A stretch of DNA of 64,000 nucleotides from Lentisphaeria bacterium (GCA_017507125.1 JAFWBQ010000058.1:1-64000), one strand, 5' to 3'; shown: positions 1 to 8,734, counted from the stretch's first letter. A program made the numbers and translations. Notes: a model not told the origin generated them from the sequence alone.

Positions 1-90
1 GATGGACACCCTTGGCTTTCGCTAACAGTTCCTACTGACAAGGTCTGTATCGGACTTTCACCGACGAGTCAATGCGCATGCCGCGCATAC
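1..90 (-). mobile_element. Group II intron, 5' end (partial, runs off left edge)
   Basis: Read on the minus strand, this stretch starts with GTATGCG and a short perfect hairpin (ATGCGC/GCGCAT). It then carries segments that I recognise from the domain I region of bacterial group II introns: GGTGAAAGTCC, GGAACTGTTAGC and AAGCCAAGGGTGTCC. It begins 1-2 bases after the T-run of the rpsA terminator. That is the known insertion preference of group IIC introns, which target terminator hairpins. The reverse transcriptase and the catalytic domain V would lie to the left of the window and cannot be seen. The assignment is from memory of intron sequences; the class is inferred from the position only. 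Confidence 0.55.
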
Positions 91-91
91 T

Positions 92-127
92 AAAAAAAAC
101 CGCCGCAACAATTCTGTTACAGCGGTT
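92..127 (-). terminator. Intrinsic terminator of rpsA
   Basis: On the minus strand there is an 11-bp stem beginning CCGCTGTAACA, with two G-U pairs and a 4-base loop GAAT. It is extended by an A3/T3 pair and followed by a run of eight T. It lies about 20 bases after the rpsA stop codon. Confidence 0.9.
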
Positions 128-146
128 TCTGATATCTTCAAAAGAC

Positions 147-1877
147 TCAGTCAAGCTTCAGCTCGTCCATGCCTTTCATCACATCGCCCATGTTCACGAT
201 GTCTTCGCCGGGCTTCCAGGCGGTGGTGTAGATCTCTTCAGCAGCCTTCAGATCAGCTTCAGAAAGAGTTTCGTTCACAGCCTTGATGGAAAGTCCAATG
301 CGGCGCTCAGCAGTGTCAACCTTGATGACACGGGCTTCAACTTCGTCGCCGACCTTCAGCACGTCTTTGACTTTGTCAACGTGGTCGCGGCTCAGCTGGC
401 TGATGTGGATCAGTCCGTCGATCTTGTTGGAAAGTTCAACGAATGCTCCGAAAGCTGTGATCTTGGTCACGTTGCCCTTCACAACATCGCCAACCTTGTA
501 GAGCTTGTCGATGTTCGCCCAGGGATCTTCCTCAGCCTGCTTCAGACCGAGACTGATACGCTGCTGCTCAGGATTGATCTCAAGAATCACAACTTCAACT
601 TCCTGTCCGGGTTTCAGAACTTCGTTGGGAGTGTTCACCTTGCGGGTCCAGCTCATGTCAGAAACGTGGATCATACCGTCAATGTCGTTCTCGATCTCAA
701 CAAAAGCACCATAGTTGGTCATGTTGCGGACTTTGCCGGTGATGTGCATTCCAACAGGATACTTCTCAGCGAGAACTTCCCACGGATTGCGCTCTTTCTG
801 ACGGAGTCCGAGAGAGATCTTGTGGCTGTCGATGTCGATCTCAAGCACAACTGCTTCGACTTCGTCGCCGACGTTCAGAACGTCAGAAGCCTTGGCAATG
901 CGCTTGGTCCAGCTCATTTCGGTCAGGTGGATCAGACCTTCCACGCCGTCTTCGATCTCAACGAAGGCACCGTAGGGCATCAGGTTGCGGACCTTACCGG
1001 TCACGCGGCTGCCTTTGGGATACTTCTCAGCAACACCGTCCCAGGGATTGGAGGTGCGCTGCTTCAGCCCCAGAGAAACACGCTCTTTGTCACGGTCGAT
1101 GCCGGTGACGACAACTTCCAGCTCCTGGCCCACATGGAGCACTTCGCTGGGATGCTGGATCCGCTTCCAGGAGATGTCGGTGATGTGGAGCAGACCGTCA
1201 ATGCCGCCCAGGTCAACGAAGGCACCGAAGTCAACGATGTTCTTCACCACACCGGTGCGGATGTCGTCAACGTTCATTTCGCTCAGCAGCTTGCTGCGCT
1301 GACCCTTCAGGGTCTCTTCAAGGAGTTCGCGGCGGGAGACGACGATGTTGTGACGGTCGAGGTTGATCTTGATGATCTTAAGATCAAACTCTTTGCCGAT
1401 GTAGTCTTCCATGTTGCGCACGGGACCCACATCAAGCTGGGAACCGGGCAGGAAGGCGGAGAAGCCTTCAACGTCAACCATGATACCGCCTTTGACGCGG
1501 TGACGCATGAAACCTTTGACGATGTAGCCTTCGCCGTATTCGGTGGTGATACGCTCCCAGGCGCGGGTGGCATGGGCCTTTTCAAGGCTCAGGGTGGGGG
1601 CGTTGTTGCGGTTTTCAAGCTCTTCGAGGTAGACTTCGATCTCATCGCCCACATTCACTTCGTCGTATTTCAGAAATTCAGAGGCGGGGATGATTCCGGG
1701 GGCCTTGTAACCGATTTCAACGGTAGCGGCGTCGGCGCGCTTTTCAATGATCTTACCCTTGACGATGGTTCCCTTGTTGAACTCTGAACTCTCACTCTTG
1801 GCGGCGAGAAGGTCACCGAAACTTTCCGGCATTCCGCTGAAATCCAGAAAATCGGTCTCGAATCTGTTTTCTTCCAT
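147..1877 (-). CDS. rpsA: 30S ribosomal protein S1
   Basis: Ribosomal protein S1 binds mRNA at the 30S platform and helps initiation on structured or weakly Shine-Dalgarno-led messages. The 576-residue product contains about six consecutive S1/OB repeats, recognisable by recurring G-x-V-x-x-[FY]-G-A-F-V-[DE] and DGL[IL]H[IV][ST] blocks, and ends in a short acidic tail. This is the usual length for a six-repeat S1. I place the start at the ATG at 1877, which has CAGGAAA upstream; an in-frame ATG at 1937 sits only about 20 bases from the predicted transcription start and lacks a convincing ribosome site. The gene is monocistronic, with its own consensus promoter (1963-1991) and a strong terminator (92-127). 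Confidence 0.97.
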   Translation of the reverse strand: MEENRFETDFLDFSGMPESFGDLLAAKSESSEFNKGTIVKGKIIEKRADAATVEIGYKAPGIIPASEFLKYDEVNVGDEIEVYLEELENRNNAPTLSLEKAHATRAWERITTEYGEGYIVKGFMRHRVKGGIMVDVEGFSAFLPGSQLDVGPVRNMEDYIGKEFDLKIIKINLDRHNIVVSRRELLEETLKGQRSKLLSEMNVDDIRTGVVKNIVDFGAFVDLGGIDGLLHITDISWKRIQHPSEVLHVGQELEVVVTGIDRDKERVSLGLKQRTSNPWDGVAEKYPKGSRVTGKVRNLMPYGAFVEIEDGVEGLIHLTEMSWTKRIAKASDVLNVGDEVEAVVLEIDIDSHKISLGLRQKERNPWEVLAEKYPVGMHITGKVRNMTNYGAFVEIENDIDGMIHVSDMSWTRKVNTPNEVLKPGQEVEVVILEINPEQQRISLGLKQAEEDPWANIDKLYKVGDVVKGNVTKITAFGAFVELSNKIDGLIHISQLSRDHVDKVKDVLKVGDEVEARVIKVDTAERRIGLSIKAVNETLSEADLKAAEEIYTTAWKPGEDIVNMGDVMKGMDELKLD

Positions 1878-1962
1878 TTGTTGTTGTTTTCCTGTTGTTA
1901 TTACTTGTAAATCCTCCGGCACAGATACCACATCCATGCCGGAACCGACTTATAATTCTTAT

Positions 1963-1991
1963 AATATACACCTTGCAAAGCTGTTTGTCAA
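1963..1991 (-). promoter_or_regulatory. Sigma70-type promoter of rpsA
   Basis: On the minus strand TTGACA (1991-1986) and TATATT (1968-1963) are separated by exactly 17 bases. This predicts a start near 1956 and a leader of about 80 nt for rpsA. Confidence 0.85.
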
Positions 1992-2034
1992 GAACTTTTT
2001 TCAACGGAAACAGCTTTATTTCAAGGATCTTCAA

Positions 2035-3183
2035 TTATTTTGCGGCAACTTCCGCGGCCGCTTTCACAAGGCATCCGTCAGCCGGAAGGCGGGTCAGATT
2101 CTTGTGGGCGGGGAGGAAATTCCAGGTGTCACCCGCAGCGATGATCCTGCCGCCTCTGTCCATAAAGGCTTTGAAAACGGAGATCCAATTGCCTTTGAGG
2201 AATCCGGCGCGCCAGTTGGCAGGAGCGTTGGGCAGGATCAGCAGGTCGGTGTAATCAAGCTGACCCTTGCCGAAGCTGGAGGAAAGCTGAAGTGCAGTGC
2301 AGCGCTCAAGAGCGACATATTCGGGGATCGCCTGGACGTGACCTTTGGCGGCGGCTCCGGCATAGTAGATGGTGCGCAGAGGACGGCAGGCGGGAACGGG
2401 GATCCGGGGAGTGATCCTGACACCGGTGGCGTAGTAGACCATGCCGACGAAAAGTTCATAAGTTTCAACCTTGTATTCAGGATGGAAACTTGAAGCGATG
2501 ACTTTGCCCTTGCCGTAGGTTCCGGCGATGAGGGCGGGAGTGTTGAAGAAGCTCTTGCCGGCTCTGCCCAGAGGAGAAATGCTGCTGGTGTAAAGAGCAT
2601 AGGTCTTGCAGCTGCCTTTTGCCCACTTTGCCTCTTTGGCAATGGGACCTCTGGAGTAGCGCACCATGCGTTTTCCGGGTTTGACGCCCAGAATTTTGGC
2701 GCCTTCTTTGGAAAGGTCGATCTGCACATCGCCTCTTGCACCCACCGCTTCACGGATATAGGTGTAAGGCACGAGCTGAGCTCTTTCGGGTCTGTTCAGC
2801 ATGATGTGGAATCCGGCGCAGATACCCACATAGGCACCGCCGTTGCGGATGAACTCCTGAAGAGCTTTCACACCGGCAGGTCCCATGGATTCCATTTCCA
2901 GCTGGCTGGAGCCGCCGGGCATGACGATCATATCGAAGTTTTTGAGAACGCCTTTGCGCAGATCTTCACCGTTGACCATGGTCATTTCGATCTGGGGGGA
3001 GAAGCTCAGAAGGCGTCCCAGATTGGTAACACCGCCGCCCCGGGCGCCTTTGTCGATGTAAAAGGCGGTTTTGAGCTTTTTACCGGTGTATTTCGGGGGA
3101 CACGCTTGCTGCGGTGCGGTGCTGCAGACGGCACATCCGGCGCAGATCAGCAGCACAGGGATGAATGCAAAAAATTTCTTCAT
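2035..3183 (-). CDS. BPL_N / class I glutamine-amidotransferase-like lipoprotein
   Basis: The 382-residue product has an N-terminal signal with a lipobox-like end (CAGC), so it is probably an envelope lipoprotein. The body resembles the BPL_N domain, a flavodoxin/GATase-like fold. It shows VMPGGSS, then the nucleophile elbow YVGICAGF (Cys122 from the chosen start), and a candidate histidine in SSFHPEY (His234). The last 110 residues look like a second, catalytically empty Rossmann-like lobe (LLILPNAP, GGRIIAAG). The substrate is unknown; the Cys and His suggest a hydrolase or amidase rather than pure binding. The ATG at 3183 is chosen because AAGGAA precedes it and it opens the signal sequence; an upstream in-frame start at 3234 would bury the signal. 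It lies 31 bases after the DUF4838 gene and is probably cotranscribed. Confidence 0.75.
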   Translation of the reverse strand: MKKFFAFIPVLLICAGCAVCSTAPQQACPPKYTGKKLKTAFYIDKGARGGGVTNLGRLLSFSPQIEMTMVNGEDLRKGVLKNFDMIVMPGGSSQLEMESMGPAGVKALQEFIRNGGAYVGICAGFHIMLNRPERAQLVPYTYIREAVGARGDVQIDLSKEGAKILGVKPGKRMVRYSRGPIAKEAKWAKGSCKTYALYTSSISPLGRAGKSFFNTPALIAGTYGKGKVIASSFHPEYKVETYELFVGMVYYATGVRITPRIPVPACRPLRTIYYAGAAAKGHVQAIPEYVALERCTALQLSSSFGKGQLDYTDLLILPNAPANWRAGFLKGNWISVFKAFMDRGGRIIAAGDTWNFLPAHKNLTRLPADGCLVKAAAEVAAK

Positions 3184-3214
3184 TTTCTTTTTCCTTATTT
3201 CTTTTGTCAGTATG

Positions 3215-6200
3215 TTATTTTGCGGGAATTTCAACTATTTCCACATTATCAACCCATGCGGTCCCGGTGGCGTTCCCGGAAATCTTGAACTCAATGTAGG
3301 CTCTTGCAATTGAGCAGGGATCCGCAGGGGCAGTGAATTCATATTCCAGACGCCGCCAGTCGGTGCTGCCCTGGAAAGCCTGTTTCGTGGGACGGAACCA
3401 AGAGGAGCCTTTGCCCCCGAAACGGATCTGAGTGGAAAATCCTGCGGCGGCATTTCCGGCTTTGCCCTTCACATCTTTCAGCTTCACGAAGTAGGAGAAA
3501 CGGTAGCGGGCGTTGGGCTTGATGGCGCCCTTGGGAATGAACTGACGCACCAGCTCGGAGCCTTTCACAGATTCAATGCGGACAGATTTTCCGCAGCTGC
3601 GGAAGACCTTTTCATCAATGAAGATCTTTTTGTTGGTGTACCAGGCTCCGGCAAAACGGTTGCCTCTGACCTTCACATCAAATTTGCCGTCACGGATCAC
3701 AGGCTTTACCGCAGGACGGGTGCCGATAATGGCGGTGCCGCAGTATTCAGATTGCTGTTTTTTGAAGATGCTCCAGGCGTAGTAGGGAACCTTGTAAGCC
3801 TTGGGATCGGTAAGGACGCGTCCGCGGGTGAAGTTGATCACAAAGTTGTTTCCTTTGATCTCAGGCATGGCTTTGCGGGGGATCTTCACCTCGGCGACCC
3901 ACATTTTTCCGGGAACGACGCCTGCTTTGTATTCCATGGCACAGTTCCATTTGGTGTCAAGATATCCGGGGGATTTACGCAGATCCACTATACCGCCCCG
4001 GCTGGAAAGCATGAACTGGTACATGATCTTGGAGGTGTGACTGTCTGAGATGAAGATCTCAACCAGATTGTCCCGCCACATGTTGATCTCATCCCGCTTG
4101 CGGGGGGCGCAGAGCATCTTGTCGGTAAAGGGTTCGTCGTTTTCAAAACCGAAGTAAAAGTAATCTTTGTCGCTGAGGAGCTTCACCCGGGTGTGGACTT
4201 CAGCCACATCGCCTTTGACGGGGATCATCCAGATGGTTTCCGCCTTTTTCCAGGCGGCTTCGCTGAGTTTGCCGTCGATGGTGACGGGAGAGGTGACAGG
4301 GTTGAGGTAAACGTTCCAGGCGGAGCGGTCGTTGTTCTGCTTGTGGAACTGCTTCATGCCCCGCAGGACAGGTCCCCACAGCTCTTTACGCATGAACTTC
4401 ACGCGTTTGTTGGCCATGGTATCTTTGGCGCTCACCTTTTCGGCGCGGTCAAAGAGAGCTTCAATGCGCTTGATCTCGGCGGGGCCGTAGATCTTGTTCC
4501 AGAGGTCAAACTGTGAAGGCAGCACCGCCTGGGGACCCACGGGGGTCTCTCTGATGTTTGCCATGATGTCTTTGACCCAGTGGCGCTCAATGGTGTTGTA
4601 GAACTCCTCCATCTCCTTTGCGGCGGGGCCGTACATGAGCTGGAAGTGCTCTTTCATGAGGGCATCGACGTCGGTATCGGTGTTCCAGAGGGTCTTGCCG
4701 AAAACGTAGAAGTTCATGGAGTTGAAGATCCAGAAATCCAGTTCCGCTTCAAGGAAGGCGCCGAAGCTGTAAGGCGCTGTCTTTTTGAAGAAGCTGCCCA
4801 CAGAACGGGGGGTGAAACAGGGGACATAGGGCAGACCGTTGCCGATCTTGGTGGTGTAAGTCCACAGATAGGTTTTGGCGTTGAGCTTTTTCTGCCATGC
4901 TTTCAGGAGTTCGATCCCCTTGGCCTGGGCGGGGTTGCACTCTTTCCAGGGACCGGTCATAGCCAGCATGACGACGATGTTGGAGCAGAGATCAAAGGAG
5001 GGAATGGGTTTGTGGCTGCTGTATGCCATCATGGTGCAGTAACCGGGGATGCCCTCTTTCTGAAGTCGGCGGGCGATGTCGGCTTTGAACTTCCAGATGT
5101 GGTCGCTGGTGGCCTGTTTTTTCTCTGCGGCGGTGGCTTTGGGATCTTTGTCACGGCGCACTTTCACGCACTTGGCGCAGCGGCAGGGGTAGAGGGCGTC
5201 GTTGGGCATGATGTTGAAAAAGGGACCGGAGAAGAAGTTTCTGCTCCACTGGCTGATGTTCCGGGTCGTCGCCGCCTTGCCGGTGAAGTAGGCTTTGGCG
5301 TCTTCATAGACGATCTCTTTGAGTTCGTCGTTGGTGAAACAGAGCTGTCCGTCGGCGTCATCTTTGCGGATGACCCGTGATCCGTCGTGGCGGGTGCCGT
5401 CGGCGCGCAGGGCGAAAAATTCAGGCTTGGTCTTTGCGTAGCGCTTCACAAGCTGAAGTCCTCGGAGTCCGTGGCAGTTGGGAATATGGAGCGTACTCTC
5501 TCTGATACGCATGGCAGCAAGACGCTTCAGATCAGCTTCCTTCATGTTGCCGGGAGTGATGAGCTTGTTGCTGACGCCCAGAGCTTTCACGTTGACGCAG
5601 TAGGTGCGGCGGTACTGGCTGTCAGGACGGTCGGCAATGTCGATGGAACCGGTCTTCCAGTCGGCTTTCCGGGGAACGACCGTTCCCATTTCGCCGGGGA
5701 AGTAGAAACGGACCCCGCCGAAACGCTCCAGAAATTCGTAGACGCCGTTGAGGGTTCCCCGCTCGTAGGTTTCCAGACGCTTTTCAGGACGCGCCTTGGG
5801 GTCATCGGTTCCGGCGATGATGATGTTTTTGCCGGCGCTTTTGATGATGAATCCGTCACGGTCGATGGTGTTCAGATCGAAGTTGATGCTCTTTGCACCG
5901 TAAGCACCCAGCAGAAAGGCGGTTCCTTTGCCGGTGGGGGCGGGAACCACAGGAATCTTGCTGCCGATGATCTTTTCAAGGAAGCTCTTCAGCTCGGCGG
6001 CAGCGAATTTCACCGCAGGAATGCTCTTGGCCGGCAGAACGATCTCGCACTGTGCCTTGCCCTTCTGAGCAAGAGTGTGGAGAGGCGTCTTCCCCACTTT
6101 GGCGTAACGGGGACTTACCGGTTTGGGGTTGAAGCGGGTCGCGCCCGCCTGGGGAGCGGCGGCAACTGTAAATGCCGCCAGCACCGCTGTCATGAGGACA

Positions 6201-6217
6201 AAAAATGTTTTTTTCAT
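3215..6217 (-). CDS. Secreted DUF4838 protein with CBM9-like domain (paralogue 1)
   Basis: This is a 1000-residue exported protein (signal about 1-24, AVLAAFTVAAA). Residues about 30-180 form the kind of N-terminal domain found in front of GH20/GH67 barrels, ending in the family block GVYEFLERFGGVRFYFPGE. The DUF4838 core spans about 230-520, with IPNCHGL near 246 and FNIMPND...CRCAKC at 334-350. About 645-840 is a DOMON/CBM9-like sandwich that opens with VTIDGKLSEAAWKKAE, and about 850-1000 is a jelly-roll-like module ending in TAWVDNVEIVE. DUF4838 proteins are thought to act on complex glycans, but no activity is assigned to this architecture. Start: AAAGGAAAATTTT before ATG. Own promoter at 6265-6293; the BPL_N lipoprotein gene follows. 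Confidence 0.85.
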   Translation of the reverse strand: MKKTFFVLMTAVLAAFTVAAAPQAGATRFNPKPVSPRYAKVGKTPLHTLAQKGKAQCEIVLPAKSIPAVKFAAAELKSFLEKIIGSKIPVVPAPTGKGTAFLLGAYGAKSINFDLNTIDRDGFIIKSAGKNIIIAGTDDPKARPEKRLETYERGTLNGVYEFLERFGGVRFYFPGEMGTVVPRKADWKTGSIDIADRPDSQYRRTYCVNVKALGVSNKLITPGNMKEADLKRLAAMRIRESTLHIPNCHGLRGLQLVKRYAKTKPEFFALRADGTRHDGSRVIRKDDADGQLCFTNDELKEIVYEDAKAYFTGKAATTRNISQWSRNFFSGPFFNIMPNDALYPCRCAKCVKVRRDKDPKATAAEKKQATSDHIWKFKADIARRLQKEGIPGYCTMMAYSSHKPIPSFDLCSNIVVMLAMTGPWKECNPAQAKGIELLKAWQKKLNAKTYLWTYTTKIGNGLPYVPCFTPRSVGSFFKKTAPYSFGAFLEAELDFWIFNSMNFYVFGKTLWNTDTDVDALMKEHFQLMYGPAAKEMEEFYNTIERHWVKDIMANIRETPVGPQAVLPSQFDLWNKIYGPAEIKRIEALFDRAEKVSAKDTMANKRVKFMRKELWGPVLRGMKQFHKQNNDRSAWNVYLNPVTSPVTIDGKLSEAAWKKAETIWMIPVKGDVAEVHTRVKLLSDKDYFYFGFENDEPFTDKMLCAPRKRDEINMWRDNLVEIFISDSHTSKIMYQFMLSSRGGIVDLRKSPGYLDTKWNCAMEYKAGVVPGKMWVAEVKIPRKAMPEIKGNNFVINFTRGRVLTDPKAYKVPYYAWSIFKKQQSEYCGTAIIGTRPAVKPVIRDGKFDVKVRGNRFAGAWYTNKKIFIDEKVFRSCGKSVRIESVKGSELVRQFIPKGAIKPNARYRFSYFVKLKDVKGKAGNAAAGFSTQIRFGGKGSSWFRPTKQAFQGSTDWRRLEYEFTAPADPCSIARAYIEFKISGNATGTAWVDNVEIVEIPAK

Positions 6218-6264
6218 AAAATTTTCCTTTTGGGTGTAAGTTTTGCCGGATAAGCACTTCTGTT

Positions 6265-6293
6265 AATATAGACGCGATTGAACGGATTTACAA
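6265..6293 (-). promoter_or_regulatory. Promoter of DUF4838 paralogue 1
   Basis: On the minus strand TTGTAA (6293-6288), a 17-base spacer and TATATT (6270-6265). The predicted start lies about 40 bases before the ATG at 6217. Confidence 0.7.
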
Positions 6294-6333
6294 GTGACGG
6301 TCTGTAAAATAAGTTTTTTTTTATAAGTGTTAC

Positions 6334-6361
6334 TTGCAAAAATAAAATTTAATGTTAGATT
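6334..6361 (+). promoter_or_regulatory. Possible promoter of SGNH hydrolase operon
   Basis: TTGCAA and TAGATT with a 16-base spacer, inside a very AT-rich stretch upstream of the hydrolase. It is divergent from the DUF4838 promoter at 6265-6293. The -10 is weaker than in the other promoters called here. Confidence 0.45.
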
Positions 6362-6405
6362 AAAAAGACACATCCATTTTTTCCAACAAAAAGAAAGGTC
6401 TGAAA

Positions 6406-7221
6406 ATGAAAATGTTGAAAATGTTGAAAATGTGTCTTTTCGCCGCTCTTCCGGGAGCTTTTGTTCTGAGCGCTGCTCCGGCGCAGATCAAAGTTGCTCT
6501 GGCGGGCAGTTCCGCCTGTCAGGGTTATCCCGGACTCCGCCCGAAAGAGATGGCAAAGGTCAAAGCTGATAAGAGCATGGAACACAAATTCATCTACGGC
6601 TGGGGAGAATTCATCGGGAACTATTTCACTTCAGATGTGAAGATCCTGAACTTCGCCATCAGCGGCAGAAGTACAAAGACTTTCATTGAAAAAGGGGACT
6701 GGGCGAAACTGCTGAAATCCAAACCGGATTACATCTTCATGACTCTGGGAGCCAATAACACCCCTCCCAAGAAGCAGTCCACAGATATCCCCACCTACAA
6801 AAAGGATCTGCGCCGTTTTGCTGCTGACGCAAAAGCCATCGGCGCAAAGATGATCTTTGTGACCCCCAACCAGGCTCTCGTCCGTTCCAAAAAGAACAAG
6901 GTCGTTTTCTTCAAGCACGGCCCCTTTGTCAAAGGCAGGGTCCCTTACTGTCAGGCCATGCGCGAAGTTGCCAAAGAGCTGGGTCTGCCCTGCCTTGAGC
7001 TGGCTGAGAATCAGCGCATGATCTATGAAGCCATGGGTGAAAAGGCGGCAGGTGAACTTTACTCTCTCAGGGGCACCGGCAAGATGGACGGCTCTCACAC
7101 CAACAAGGCAGGCGCCGAACTCATTGCCAAAATCATCATCACCGAACTGCGAAAGAGCAATTCTGATTTGAAAAAATATACTGTTGACCCCAAGTTCACC
7201 TATCCTGTGAAAAAGAAGTAA
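6406..7221 (+). CDS. Secreted SGNH/GDSL hydrolase (RGAE-like esterase)
   Basis: This is a 271-residue exported SGNH-fold hydrolase. After a signal peptide (about 1-24), block I reads ALAGSSACQG, block II is ISGRSTKTF, block III is TLGANN and block V is MDGSHTNKAG with Asp228 and His231. This order matches the rhamnogalacturonan acetylesterase-like branch (CE12 type), which removes acetyl groups from plant or host glycans. The usual GDS is GSS here, so the Asp before the nucleophile is Ser35 and the nucleophile would be Ser36. Start: AAAGG about 8 bases before ATG; two more in-frame ATGs follow within nine codons. It is divergent from a DUF4838 gene, which supports a glycan role. The substrate is inferred only. 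Confidence 0.8.
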   Translation: MKMLKMLKMCLFAALPGAFVLSAAPAQIKVALAGSSACQGYPGLRPKEMAKVKADKSMEHKFIYGWGEFIGNYFTSDVKILNFAISGRSTKTFIEKGDWAKLLKSKPDYIFMTLGANNTPPKKQSTDIPTYKKDLRRFAADAKAIGAKMIFVTPNQALVRSKKNKVVFFKHGPFVKGRVPYCQAMREVAKELGLPCLELAENQRMIYEAMGEKAAGELYSLRGTGKMDGSHTNKAGAELIAKIIITELRKSNSDLKKYTVDPKFTYPVKKK

Positions 7222-7290
7222 CAAGGCTTTTTCCCGGAAAACCACCGGAGTGGCCTCACAATAAAAAAACATAAGAAAGGTATTTGAAAA

Positions 7291-8160
7291 ATGGGACTTT
7301 TTGCAATTATTCCCCAGTCACACTGTGTCATTGTTGAGAGAATGGGTAAATTTTCCAGGATTCAGCACTCCGGATTGAGATTTATCCTGCCTTTTATTGA
7401 AAGCCGCAAGGTCTTCCACGGAAAAGAGTGGACCTACAACGGCGAAAACTGCGCCCACAAACGTTTCGGCTCTTTCAGCGCCCTTGAACTTTCTGACCAG
7501 AGACTCAACACCAACAGCCGCACCTATCACACCATGGATAACGTCAAGGTGGATATAGATGCCGTTATCTTCTGGCGCATCGTGGATCCCCAGCTGGCAG
7601 TCTACGCTGTGGACAATTTGATCCTCTCTCTGGTGGATATCGCCCTCAACGCCCTGCGTACCAATATCGGTTCCATGACTCTTGACCAGGTGCTCTCTGA
7701 ACGCGCCTCCCTGACTCAGAATGTGACCGCGGAACTTATTTCAACCTCTGCCAAGTGGGGTATCTCTCTGCAAAAGGTTGAGATCCAGGAGCTGAACGTG
7801 GATGACCAGACCCAGAACGCCATGCTCAAGCAGATGGATGCCGAAAGAGAACGCCGCGCCGTTATCAGTATCGCTGAAGGTGAAGCTGAAGCTAAAAAGA
7901 TTTCCGCTCAGGCTGAGAAAGAGGCCGCCATCATCCGCGCTGAAGGAACCGCCCGCGCCCAGGAACTCCTCGCCGCTTCAGATGCCCATTATCTGAATGC
8001 TCTCTGCGCTTCAGGCACTGTCTCCAGAGAAGAAGCGGCAAAGATCCTGCTGGCTCAGAAGTATATCGACGGTTTTTCAGTGATTTCCCAGAACGCCTCT
8101 GACAAGGTCTTTCTGCCCAACTCGGCAGCAGGACTCATGATCGATTCCGCCAACAAATAA
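7291..8160 (+). CDS. SPFH/band 7 (stomatin-like) protein
   Basis: The 289-residue product has an SPFH/PHB domain over about residues 8-185 (VERMGKFSRIQHSGLRF near the start, VDIDAVIFWRI, LNALRTNIG, WGISLQKVEIQEL). A charged alanine/glutamate-rich coiled coil follows (about 190-235, AEAKKISAQAEKEAAIIRAEG). SPFH proteins oligomerise at the inner membrane as scaffolds. There is no clear N-terminal transmembrane helix, so attachment may depend on its partner. An NfeD-like membrane protein starts 13 bases downstream, the classic slipin-NfeD pairing. RBS: AAGAAAGG upstream of ATG. It probably belongs to the same transcript as the preceding hydrolase. Confidence 0.88.
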   Translation: MGLFAIIPQSHCVIVERMGKFSRIQHSGLRFILPFIESRKVFHGKEWTYNGENCAHKRFGSFSALELSDQRLNTNSRTYHTMDNVKVDIDAVIFWRIVDPQLAVYAVDNLILSLVDIALNALRTNIGSMTLDQVLSERASLTQNVTAELISTSAKWGISLQKVEIQELNVDDQTQNAMLKQMDAERERRAVISIAEGEAEAKKISAQAEKEAAIIRAEGTARAQELLAASDAHYLNALCASGTVSREEAAKILLAQKYIDGFSVISQNASDKVFLPNSAAGLMIDSANK

Positions 8161-8173
8161 CAAGGAGTTTTTT

Positions 8174-8695
8174 ATGTTTCTGCTCGCTGCCGCTGCTGCG
8201 GAAAAAGGCTTTCTCCACTCCATCCTCGGGATGCCGTGGGAAATGGCTGTGCTGGTTTTGTGTGCGATTTTTCTGCTGGTTGATATCTTCTTTTTCGGCG
8301 GAGACTTTCTCACCTATCTGGTCCATGTGGCCATGACATTGCTCATACTCCATTGGCTTCCTGTGAATAACTGGATCTGGCTGACGCTTCTCGGTCTTCT
8401 GATCTACGGAGCGATTTTGGGATTACACTTTATCCTGTGGCGCGATATCCTTGCCTGGATCATCAACCATTGGATCGCCCCGGATAAGATGAAAACGGGC
8501 AATGAAGCTCTGACCGGACTGAAAGGCGAAGTGCGTTTCATCAACGGCAGCTGGGTCATTCATGTCAATGACGAATGGCTGCAATGTGAAGTCGTTCCCT
8601 CCGGAGCCGCAGCTGAGTCTGAAAATTTCACCGGTGTCATCGTCAAGGTGGCAAATGACAAAAAGCAGCTCTTCGTGGAGCGCGCTGAAAAGTAA
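8174..8695 (+). CDS. NfeD-like membrane protein with OB-fold tail
   Basis: The 173-residue protein has three or four hydrophobic helices in its first 110 residues (MAVLVLCAIFLLVDIFFF; VAMTLLILHWLPV; IWLTLLGLLIYGAILGLHF). A soluble C-terminal OB-like domain follows, with GLKGEVR and GSWVIHVNDEWLQCE, the NfeD1b signature. NfeD partners help stomatin-like proteins organise membrane microdomains. The start is well supported by AAGGAG seven bases before ATG. It is coupled to the SPFH gene (13-base gap) and is followed by a strong terminator. No serine-protease domain of the long NfeD form is present. Confidence 0.85.
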   Translation: MFLLAAAAAEKGFLHSILGMPWEMAVLVLCAIFLLVDIFFFGGDFLTYLVHVAMTLLILHWLPVNNWIWLTLLGLLIYGAILGLHFILWRDILAWIINHWIAPDKMKTGNEALTGLKGEVRFINGSWVIHVNDEWLQCEVVPSGAAAESENFTGVIVKVANDKKQLFVERAEK

Positions 8696-8734
8696 ATCAC
8701 TTCTTGCTGCCCCCTGTGCAGGGAAGCAAGCCTG

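Noticed and set aside
72-1787. Long plus-strand frame of 571 codons opposite rpsA
   Set aside because: It is the antisense of a clear ribosomal protein S1 gene; its length follows from the codon usage and repeat structure of rpsA and it has no domain or ribosome site of its own.
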